Part shown: positions 1-5,363 of the stretch, piece by piece
How positions within the stretch are numbered: the stretch's first letter is position 1
Layout: each line of letters starts with the position of its first letter
NCBI GenBank assembly: GCA_023438885.1
Contig: JAEXPS010000062.1
Location: 1-8,095, forward strand
Direction: 5' to 3'
Origin: Actinomycetes bacterium
GTDB taxonomy: Bacteria > Actinomycetota > Actinomycetes > Actinomycetales > Cellulomonadaceae
DNA length: 8,095 nucleotides
Translations under genes and position numbers: made by a program
The notes under the pieces: generated by a model
The model's input: the letters and a program-made list of their open reading frames with translations, nothing else
Databases searched by the model: none
Told to the model about the DNA's origin: nothing

Positions 1-131
1 AGTCCGAGACCGCCCGCCGAGCCGCCCTGCCAGGATGGCTCCACGAGTACAACCACCACCGGCCCCACTCAGCCATCGGCAAGGTCCCGCCCATCACCAG
101 ATTGACCAACCTGCCTGGGCAGTACAACTAG
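1..131 (+). CDS. IS481-family transposase, C-terminal fragment (5' end outside window)
   Basis: The frame beginning at base 3 reads SETARRAALPGWLHEYN, then HHRPHSAIGKVPPITR and LTNLPGQYN, ending at TAG 129-131. The YN-x-x-RPHSA-x-G-x-x-P block followed by a short NL-x-G-x-Y tail is the typical end of the integrase-core (rve/DDE) transposases of the IS481 family. Only about 42 codons lie in the window. The catalytic Asp/Asp/Glu residues are upstream and cannot be judged, so the gene may be intact or a remnant. No terminal inverted repeat is obvious just after the stop. The stop overlaps the stop of the opposing phage-like ORF in a shared CTAG. An IS at a contig edge is a common assembly break, which fits this position. 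Confidence 0.85.
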   Translation, partial: SETARRAALPGWLHEYNHHRPHSAIGKVPPITRLTNLPGQYN

Positions 132-385
132 CGCCGCCACCCGGGCGTCAGGTCCGTCTGGCCGATTGCCACGTCGCCGATCTTGGCGCCGTGCTCCTGC
201 TGGGTGCGCTCGATGCGGTCAAGGCGTCCTTCACGGACCCGCCGCCGTTGTTCTCGCCAGGGTCCTCTGGACGTCCCGACCTTGGTCGGCGCTTTACGGC
301 TGTTGAGCCACGCCAGAACCCCGGGCCAGATGGCCGCGGCCAGGATCGCCACCACGGCCATGAGCGCGTGCCAGGGGTTCACCAC
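128..385 (-). pseudogene. Phage-type small membrane protein (DUF2746/holin-like), internally frameshifted
   Basis: The 85-codon frame starts at GTG 383-385. It has one hydrophobic helix at about residues 6-26 (ALMAVVAILAAAIWPGVLAW), then a basic SRK stop-transfer and a soluble, probably helical tail (RLDRIERTQQEHGAKIGDV). One N-terminal helix followed by a short charged coiled coil resembles DUF2746-like membrane proteins near actinophage lysis genes; this is family knowledge and no search was run. Residues about 34-53 are Arg/Gly/Pro-rich and look out of frame. Restoring one G at each of three G runs (minus strand, opposite 275-277, 257-258 and 220) gives DVQRTLGENNGGGSVKDAL between KVG and DRIE, which reads far more naturally. 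The three losses sum to minus 3, so the ORF stays open. It is either a decayed gene or a sequencing artefact of an intact one. In-frame with the 12-codon ORF upstream, separated only by a TGA. Confidence 0.5.
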
Positions 386-424
386 TCACGGGAGGTCGGT
401 GACCTCCACACCGTCAGTGCTCAT
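386..424 (-). CDS. Tiny 12-codon ORF with ATGA overlap, phage remnant
   Basis: ATG 422-424 overlaps the TGA of the preceding coiled-coil gene as ATGA, and the frame reads MSTDGVEVTDLP before TGA 386-388. That stop is followed at once by GTG GTG AAC, in the same frame, of the membrane protein. The ORF could be a translational-coupling leader, a genuine micro-peptide, or the true N-terminus of the membrane protein cut off by a sense-to-TGA change. Its body contains a perfect inverted repeat that includes a Shine-Dalgarno-like GGAGGT on the minus strand. It is too short to assign a function; the ATGA junction is the main reason to list it. Confidence 0.3.
   Translation of the reverse strand: MSTDGVEVTDLP
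391..407. repeat. Perfect 6-bp inverted repeat, 5-base loop, holding an SD-like GGAGGT
   Basis: GGAGGT (391-396), loop CGGTG, ACCTCC (402-407). On the minus-strand transcript this forms a small stable hairpin inside the 12-codon ORF, ending about 17 nt before the GTG start of the membrane protein. The spacing is too long for a normal ribosome binding site, so sequestering or coupling is only a possibility. Confidence 0.45.
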
Positions 425-633
425 GCCCGCCCCTCCAGCGCGGTGACGCGGGCCTCCAGGTCGGAGATCGCCGCGGCCTGCTGGCGCACCAGGGACCACA
501 GCGCCCACGGGATGACCCAGTCCCAGATGCCGTCCGGGCGCCCTCGTCGTCGTAGTAGACGGCCTCGGGGGCACCTTGGCGACGCCCTCGGAGATGACGG
601 CGGCGTTGTCGGGGCGCCTCGCGGTAGGCTCAA
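421..633 (-). pseudogene. Small phage-like coiled-coil protein, broken by single-base frameshifts
   Basis: Three minus-strand frames each carry one coherent piece. The first is EPTARRPDNAAVISEG then VAKVPP; the second EAVYYDDEG; the third RPDGIWDWVIPWALWSLV then RQQAAAISDLEARVTALEGRA, ending at TGA 421-423. Adding one base to the run opposite 567-571 and one to the run opposite 541-543 joins them into a protein of about 70 residues. It would have an acidic N-terminal half, a Trp-rich core (WDWVIPWALW) and a heptad-like tail (ISDLEARVTALE). Such small proteins ending in a short coiled coil are common among actinophage tail and lysis genes; I do not recognise a named family. A TTG at 631-633 in the final frame is a possible start, overlapping an upstream TGA. 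The end couples to the next ORF by ATGA, as in compact phage operons. As written, the uninterrupted 70-codon frame would encode an unlikely Arg/Pro/Ser-rich N-terminus. Confidence 0.5.
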
Positions 634-750
634 CCCGCTCTGGCAATCGAGCCGACCGCGCCCAGGTAGCGCGGTGGTTCGCGGAGCTGCGCGGTGGGCG
701 CGTTGTCAGCGGTGCGCACCGGCCTGTGGGTGGCGTCGGTGACGCTGCGG
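630..750 (-). pseudogene. Possible C-terminal end of another phage gene
   Basis: On the minus strand, the frame ending at TGA 630-632 reads SVTDATHRPVRTADNAP followed by TAQLREPPRYLGAVGSI and ARAG. The composition is balanced and protein-like for about 38 codons, then becomes Arg/Ser-rich and featureless further upstream, over the start of the opposing helicase. The TGA overlaps the TTG start candidate of the next small gene, which is typical of phage operons. It may be the last part of a tail or structural protein. There is no recognised domain, and high GC makes chance open frames common, so this is weak. Confidence 0.25.
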
Positions 751-906
751 CGTAACCGACGCCTCGTCTGAGCTGCGGCTCGGACGTCAGGCGGCAGGAG
801 GCAGCCCGCGTCGTCGGCCTTCGACGGGCGTTGGCGTGTGCCTGCGGGTGAGGCCCGCGGGGGAAGGCAGTACCAGCGTCGGTATCGACGCGGAGATGGA
901 GGAGCA
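751..906 (+). other. Non-coding leader between phage remnant and helicase, with hairpins
   Basis: I see no convincing gene here. Two potential structures lie in the putative helicase leader. One is TGCCT-GCGGG (839-848) pairing with CCCGC (854-858) and AGGCA (865-869), with an asymmetric bulge. The other is a perfect stem GCGTCG-GTAT-CGACGC (876-891) ending seven bases before the GGAGGAG ribosome-binding site. No T-run follows either, so they do not look like intrinsic terminators. No clear -10/-35 pair or tRNA is visible. The phage/chromosome boundary should lie in or near this stretch. Confidence 0.35.
898..904 (+). promoter_or_regulatory. Ribosome binding site GGAGGAG fixing the helicase start at GTG 907
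   Basis: A strong purine-rich Shine-Dalgarno lies immediately 5' of GTG 907. The GTG at 838 has nothing comparable upstream, so the internal start is preferred. Confidence 0.6.
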
Positions 907-3090
907 GTGGCACGACCAGGCGGGCAGCAGCCCCGGCCCAGTCGCGCGCGCTCCGACGCCCGCGCCGGCAACGGCCACGCCAACGGCAACGGCAACCAGC
1001 AGCGCCGCCAGCAGCGCCCGCGCCAGGAGGACGGCATCATCCCGGTGCTGGCGAAGGTCGCCCGTGACGTCGACAACGCCGTGCAGCACCCGCCGATCCG
1101 CGCCTCGGTGCGCACCCAGTTCCAGGTCGTCGCGCTCCTGGTCCGAGAGGAGCGCGCGCGCGTCACGACAGACCCCCAGCTCACCGAGTCCAAGCGCACC
1201 CAAGAGCTCAAGCGCCTCGACGGCGTCGCCACCCAGCTCGCCAGGACCGCCGCAAGAGACACCTCGCTCCTGGCACTCCTCGCCGAGGACGCCAAGGTCT
1301 CCGACGCCGCCCGCGCCTACAAGGCGACGTTGATGCGCGCCGGCGGGCTCGAGCCGCCGGAGGAGCCGGAGCAGGCCCCGCCGCCGCCACCGACGAACGT
1401 CAACGAGAACCGCGTGGTCCCCCGCTCGGTGATCGCCCGCCAGCTGGCGAACCCGTTCCTCGCCCCCGACTTCGAGGGCGTCGCCGAGCGCCGCGCCGCC
1501 AAGCCGCGCCTGCTGGCGGGCTGGGAGCTGCTCGAGCCGCTGTTCCGCAGCTTCGAGAACGCCAGCCCCGGCGCACCCGCCTGTATGCCGCTGCCCGAGG
1601 ACGGTCCCGTCTTCGCGCCCCTCGGCCGGCAGCTGATGCCGCACCAGGCGCAGGTGGTCGCCGCCGCCGCGCGCGGGCATCGCACCTTCCTCCTGGCCGA
1701 CGAGCCCGGGCTCGGCAAGACCGCACAGGCCCTGCTGGCCGCACAGGCCGCCGACGCCTTCCCCCTGCTGGTCGTCGTGCCCAACGTGGTCAAGGCCAAC
1801 TGGGCGCACGAGGTGGGGATGTGGACCCCGCTGCGCCGCGCCACCGTGGTGCACGGCGACGGCGAGGACGTCGACGCCTTCGCGGACGTGGTGATCGTCA
1901 ACTACGACATCCTCGACCGGCACGTCGGCTGGCTCGGCAACCACGGCTTCCGCGGCATGGTGGTCGACGAGGCGCACTTCATCAAGAACAAGGGCTCGCA
2001 GCGCTCGCAGAACGTGCTGGCTCTCTCCGCGAAGATCCGCGACCGCCACGCCCGCCCCCTGCTCATGGCCCTGACCGGCACGCCGCTGATCAACGACATC
2101 GAGGACTTCCGGGCCATCTGGCAGTTCCTCGGCTGGATCGACGACACCAAGCCGCTCGGCCGGCTGATGACCGCGCTCGAGGAGAACGGCCTCACCCCGG
2201 CGGACCGCGGGTTCTACGACGAGGCCCGCACCGCCGTGATCGACATGGGGATCGTGCGGCGCCGCAAGGTCGACGTGGCCGCCGACATCCCCGCCCGCCG
2301 CGTCGCCGACCTGCCGGTGGAGCTGGACGGCGCCCTCGGCCGCTCGATCCGCGCCGCCGAGGCCGCGCTGGCGCGCCGGCTCGTCGGGCGCTACCGGGCG
2401 GCGCTGGAAGCCCGCGGGGGCCCGACGAGCGACGGCATCGACCTGGACCTGGCGCGCAAGGTCGCGGCGACCGAGCTCAAGGACTCCAGCGAGAAGTCCG
2501 GCGGCGAGAACGTCTTCACGATGGTGCGGCACATCGGCCAGGCCAAGGCTCCGCTGGCCGCCGACTACGCCGCCCAGCTCGCTCGCAACGTCGGCAAGGT
2601 GGTGTTCTTCGCCAAGCACGTCGACGTGATGGACCAGGCGGAGCAGGCCTTCGCCGCCGCCGGCCTCGGCTACGTCTCGATCCGCGGCGACCAGACCGCG
2701 AAGGCGCGCGAGAAGGCGATCTCCGCGTTCACCAAGGACCCGGGCGTCCATGTGGCCGTGTGCTCGCTGCTGGCCGCCGGCGTGGGGATCAACCTCCAGG
2801 TCGCGTCCAACCTGGTGCTCGCCGAGCTGTCCTGGACCGACGCCGAGCAGACCCAGGCGATCGACCGCGTGCACCGCATCGGCCAGTCCGAGCCGGTGAC
2901 GGCCTGGCGCATCATCGCCGCGCAGACCATCGACTCGAAGATCGCCGAGCTGATCGACGCCAAGTCCGGGCTCGCCGCGCGGGCGCTCGACGGCGAGGCG
3001 GTCGAGGAGGGCTCGTCGTCCGTGGACGTGCAGCTCGAGGCCCTCGTCGGCCTGCTGACGGACGCGCTGGCCGACGAGGGCGCGGCCTGA
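907..3090 (+). CDS. SNF2/SMARCAL1-like superfamily 2 DNA helicase (DEAD/DEAH-box ATPase)
   Basis: This 727-aa ATP-dependent DNA translocase has a complete SF2 core. Residue numbers run from GTG 907. The N-terminus (1-45) is Arg/Gln/Asn/Gly-rich and probably disordered, and about 45-150 is helical and unassigned. The LMPHQ entry motif (243-247) is followed by Walker A DEPGLGKT (265-272) and motif Ia PNVVKANW. Then come Walker B DEAH (354-357), motif III LTGTP (389-393), motif IV VVFFAKHVDVM, motif V SLLAAGVGINLQ, and motif VI QAIDRVHRIGQ (650-660). DEPGLGKT, the H-R-IGQ arginine-finger motif and the compact core resemble SMARCAL1/HARP-type annealing helicases and RapA-like remodellers more than processive helicases. 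It probably acts on stalled forks or displaces proteins from DNA in the cytoplasm. GTG 907 is chosen because GGAGG sits four bases upstream; in-frame GTG 838 would add 23 Arg/Gly-rich residues. No frameshift or missing motif is seen. No nuclease, HNH, methylase or HARP repeat is recognisable. Confidence 0.93.
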   Translation: MARPGGQQPRPSRARSDARAGNGHANGNGNQQRRQQRPRQEDGIIPVLAKVARDVDNAVQHPPIRASVRTQFQVVALLVREERARVTTDPQLTESKRTQELKRLDGVATQLARTAARDTSLLALLAEDAKVSDAARAYKATLMRAGGLEPPEEPEQAPPPPPTNVNENRVVPRSVIARQLANPFLAPDFEGVAERRAAKPRLLAGWELLEPLFRSFENASPGAPACMPLPEDGPVFAPLGRQLMPHQAQVVAAAARGHRTFLLADEPGLGKTAQALLAAQAADAFPLLVVVPNVVKANWAHEVGMWTPLRRATVVHGDGEDVDAFADVVIVNYDILDRHVGWLGNHGFRGMVVDEAHFIKNKGSQRSQNVLALSAKIRDRHARPLLMALTGTPLINDIEDFRAIWQFLGWIDDTKPLGRLMTALEENGLTPADRGFYDEARTAVIDMGIVRRRKVDVAADIPARRVADLPVELDGALGRSIRAAEAALARRLVGRYRAALEARGGPTSDGIDLDLARKVAATELKDSSEKSGGENVFTMVRHIGQAKAPLAADYAAQLARNVGKVVFFAKHVDVMDQAEQAFAAAGLGYVSIRGDQTAKAREKAISAFTKDPGVHVAVCSLLAAGVGINLQVASNLVLAELSWTDAEQTQAIDRVHRIGQSEPVTAWRIIAAQTIDSKIAELIDAKSGLAARALDGEAVEEGSSSVDVQLEALVGLLTDALADEGAA

Positions 3091-3145
3091 TCTTCGGCAC
3101 CCCAACAGCCTGCGCCCACGCGCGAAGTCGAGGACAGTTCGACGT

Positions 3146-3733
3146 GTGAGCACGCGTGCTGACTACGACCGGAAGACGGCGTCATTGGTCGGGCTCCGGA
3201 TCGAGGGCGTCGAGTACTGGGACGTCCAGAACTTCGGCGACGAGCCGCGGGAGTGGGATCACGGCAACTGGCACCACGCCGTGATGGGTGTCGGCTTGAC
3301 GACCAGCGTGGGGCCCGTCTCGGCGCTGTGGACCACCACGTTCTACCCGTACGGCGTGGAGGTCTTCCACGACCCGATGACCTCGTTCCTCCGTCAGGAC
3401 GAGTACGGACCCGAGGGCTGGGCCGTCACCGATCATCCCGAGTGGCAGTCACGTGCCGGTGAGCCGATCACGGCTGCCGCGACCCGCTGGGAACGGTTCG
3501 AGCTCGGCCCCGGCCGAACTGGCGACGGCCGGGTCATCGAGCCGGCTCGGAAGGTCGAGGTGCCGGTGGCGCTTCGGCTCGACTTTGGGCGGGCAGGCCC
3601 GGTGTGGTTCGTCGCGGGTATGCCGCAGGAAGCCGGGCCTCTCTTCATGACCGGTGACGAGATCGTGGTCGCCTTCGCCACGGAGGCGATGCTCGGGTTC
3701 GGCTTCCCCGCGGACGACTTCACGCTCGCCTGA
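3146..3733 (+). CDS. Hypothetical protein, 195 aa, aromatic-rich, function unknown
   Basis: I do not recognise a named family. It is a soluble protein with no signal peptide or membrane helix. The N-terminal half is rich in aromatic residues and histidine, with blocks GVEYWDVQNFG, WDHGNWHHAVMGVGL and WTTTFYPYGVEVF. The C-terminal half looks mainly beta (VEVPVALRLDF, VWFVAGMPQ, DEIVVAFATEAMLGF). Single-domain, aromatic-rich alpha/beta proteins of this size occur among immunity proteins of polymorphic toxins and among lone actinobacterial conserved hypotheticals. No toxin gene is nearby, so that role is only a thought. GTG 3146 is preceded by GAGGA at 3130-3134, a spacing on the long side. It lies 55 bp after the helicase on the same strand, so co-transcription is possible. 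Third codon positions look less uniformly G/C than in the helicase, a hint of separate origin that needs computing. Confidence 0.75.
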   Translation: MSTRADYDRKTASLVGLRIEGVEYWDVQNFGDEPREWDHGNWHHAVMGVGLTTSVGPVSALWTTTFYPYGVEVFHDPMTSFLRQDEYGPEGWAVTDHPEWQSRAGEPITAAATRWERFELGPGRTGDGRVIEPARKVEVPVALRLDFGRAGPVWFVAGMPQEAGPLFMTGDEIVVAFATEAMLGFGFPADDFTLA

Positions 3734-3835
3734 GGCCGGGCACGCCGTCCGACGCGCGATGCCACGGCGGGCGGACGACCGGCGGCGGTATGCCTGACCA
3801 GTCGCCCGTCTGCGCAGCGACTTGCGCCGGACCCG
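3734..3835. other. Convergent intergenic gap, no clear terminator
   Basis: The gap lies between the unknown gene (+) and the hydrolase (-), which converge. The best structure is AGTCG...CGACT with a 13-base loop, weak and without a T-run. No other feature is seen. Confidence 0.4.
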
Positions 3836-4576
3836 CTATCGCTCCGACGCGCCCGCCGCGGCGATGACCTGAGCCAGGTCTGCCGGGCGGCTCCACATGG
3901 GCCAGTGGCCCGTGGGCAGGTCGACGAAGTCGGCGTGCGTCAGCCGGGCCGTCTCCGCGAACATCGGGTGGCCCGCGGCGGCGAGCTGGCGAACCTGGTC
4001 GCTGGTGATGGAGCAGCACACCAGCGTGGTGGGGACGTCCAGGCGCGCGTCGTCCGTGAGCGTGACCGCCTGGCGCAGCACCGGGCCGGGCTCGGGCACG
4101 GCCCGGCGGCGGAACCGGTCGAGGTGCTCGGCGCTCAGGCCCTCGAGGCTGGCCTGCGCCGCGATCTGCTCGAACGGGGGCAGCGGCAGCTCGTCGAGCT
4201 CGTCGGGCGCGTCGGGTGCGAAGACGCTGCCGGGTGCGAGCGGGCCGCTGTCGATCCAGACCACGCGGCCGACGAGGTCTGGGTGGCGGTCCAGCACCAT
4301 GCTGACCGGCGCGTTGGCGCCGCTGTGGGCGACGATCACGGCGGGCCCGTGCCCGGCCGCGGCACTCTCGGCCAGCGCGTGCGAGATCGCGTCCGCCTGC
4401 TCGTCCAGCGTCCTTGACGCGCGGTGCGGGTCCTGCGAGTCCAGGCCGGGCAAGGTCATGGCGACAGCGCGGTGCCCCGCTTCGCGCAGATGGTCCGCGA
4501 CGTCGTCCCAGGCCCACGCCCCCAGCCAGTGGCCGGGGATCAGGAAGATGGTCGGCTTCTTCTCGCCGTTCGTCAT
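3836..4576 (-). CDS. Alpha/beta-fold hydrolase (esterase-like)
   Basis: This 246-aa cytosolic hydrolase starts at ATG 4574-4576 with GGAG just upstream. The fold is clear. The first strand plus oxyanion turn is FLIPGHWLGAWAWDDV (11-26). It is followed by a helix and MTLPGLDSQ (40-48), then the nucleophile elbow VIVAHSGAN with Ser85. VVWIDSGPL follows a later strand, and the catalytic His is expected in LPTGHWPMWSRP (His224). The acid is probably an Asp in the segment after TTLVCCSIT. The elbow reads A-H-S-G-A, with Ala where the G-x-S-x-G consensus has Gly; HSGG/HSGA forms are known among alpha/beta hydrolases in actinobacteria, so it should still be active. The substrate cannot be told from sequence; an ester or lactone is likely. 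It is divergent from the WYL regulator gene, which is probably its controller. Confidence 0.9.
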   Translation of the reverse strand: MTNGEKKPTIFLIPGHWLGAWAWDDVADHLREAGHRAVAMTLPGLDSQDPHRASRTLDEQADAISHALAESAAAGHGPAVIVAHSGANAPVSMVLDRHPDLVGRVVWIDSGPLAPGSVFAPDAPDELDELPLPPFEQIAAQASLEGLSAEHLDRFRRRAVPEPGPVLRQAVTLTDDARLDVPTTLVCCSITSDQVRQLAAAGHPMFAETARLTHADFVDLPTGHWPMWSRPADLAQVIAAAGASER

Positions 4577-4610
4577 GGCTCCACTCTCACCCCGCGTGCG
4601 GACAGCGGGA

Positions 4611-4626
4611 TGTCACCATTTGTCAC
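4611..4626. promoter_or_regulatory. Tandem TGTCAC direct repeat, 10-bp period: candidate WYL operator
   Basis: TGTCAC occurs at 4611-4616 and 4621-4626, each followed by a CA-rich extension (CAT, ACC). The 10-bp period puts both copies on one face of the helix. The pair lies in the 72-bp gap between the divergent hydrolase and regulator genes, where a shared operator is expected. The second copy overlaps TTGTCA (4620-4625), a fair -35 match for transcription toward the regulator. No good -10 is seen at the right distance. Operator function is inferred. Confidence 0.45.
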
Positions 4627-4648
4627 ACCAATTCGAGATGATCCACGG

Positions 4649-5347
4649 GTGAAGCGAGCCGAGCGCCTCCACGCCCTCTCCGAGATGCTGCGCCGCCAGG
4701 GGCCTCGCGGGTGCACCGCCGAGCGGATGGCCGACGAGTTCGGGGTCTCGGTGCGCACCATCAAGCGAGACCTGGACTCCCTGGAGCGCAGCGGGTTGCC
4801 CCTGTGGTCCCGGCCCGGCCCCGGTGGCGGCTACGGGCTGTCCGCCACGGCGTCGCTGCGGCCGGTCAGCCTGAGCCCCGCCCAGGCGGTCGCACTGCTG
4901 GCGGCCGTGTCGGCCGCCCCCGACGCCCCCTACTCCGACCTCGCCACGGCCGGCGTGCGCAAGATCGTCGACGTGCTCGACCCGCCCACCCGGGCACGAG
5001 CTCGACGCCTGGCGGAGCGCGTCTGGGTCGACGCGCCACCGCCGCCGAAGCGGGCGGTCCGCTCGGCGCTCGAGGAGGCGATGACCGAGCAACGGGTGGT
5101 CCGCATCCGCTACACCTCCGCAGACGGCACGCAGACCACCCGCGACGTCGAGCCGGTGGTGTTCGGCTCGGCCCGCGGGCGGTGGTACCTGATCGGCTGG
5201 TGCCGCCTGCGCCAGGCGATGCGCTGGTTCCAGATCGACCGGGTGCAACAGGCCCGCGTCACCGCGAGCCCGTGCACCGGCCACACCGTCGACGAGATCG
5301 GCGTCCCGCCCGCCACCTCCAGGCCGGTCTACGGGCCCGACGACTGA
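4649..5347 (+). CDS. HTH-WYL family transcriptional regulator (YafY-like)
   Basis: A 232-aa DNA-binding regulator. Residues 3-60 form a DeoR-like HTH_11 winged helix, with recognition helix VSVRTIKRDLDSLERSG and the wing SRPGPGGGYGL. About 70-125 is a helical linker. The WYL domain spans about 130-210 and contains the namesake W179-Y180-L181 in RGRWYLIGWCRLR and the downstream RWFQIDRV. WYL domains are thought to bind small or nucleic-acid ligands and tune DNA binding. GTG 4649 is chosen because the conserved core begins at KRAERLHALSEMLRR. The in-frame ATG 4610 would add 13 residues and place the operator-like repeat within the coding region. The ribosome-binding site for GTG 4649 is weak, so translation may be low or leaderless. 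Its likely target is the divergent hydrolase. It is shorter than WYL regulators that carry the C-terminal WCX extension. Confidence 0.92.
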   Translation: MKRAERLHALSEMLRRQGPRGCTAERMADEFGVSVRTIKRDLDSLERSGLPLWSRPGPGGGYGLSATASLRPVSLSPAQAVALLAAVSAAPDAPYSDLATAGVRKIVDVLDPPTRARARRLAERVWVDAPPPPKRAVRSALEEAMTEQRVVRIRYTSADGTQTTRDVEPVVFGSARGRWYLIGWCRLRQAMRWFQIDRVQQARVTASPCTGHTVDEIGVPPATSRPVYGPDD

Positions 5348-5363
5348 CCGCGACCGGTGCTCG

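Noticed and set aside
35..742. 235-codon plus-strand frame over the phage remnant
   Set aside because: Pro/Arg/His-rich, no domain, overlaps both the transposase end and the better minus-strand phage frames.
838..906. Upstream GTG start for the helicase
   Set aside because: It adds an Arg/Gly-rich stretch and lacks an RBS; GTG 907 has GGAGGAG just before it.
787..3153. 788-codon open frame on the minus strand opposite the helicase
   Set aside because: Ala/Gly/Arg/Val/His-rich with no domain; a GC-driven shadow of the helicase, whose motifs are all on the plus strand.
3790..3830. Possible terminator AGTCG...CGACT
   Set aside because: Five-bp stem with a 13-base loop and no T-run; not distinguishable from chance in this GC content.
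4424..4648. Upstream extension of the WYL regulator
   Set aside because: It runs over the divergent hydrolase gene and the shared promoter; the family core begins at GTG 4649.
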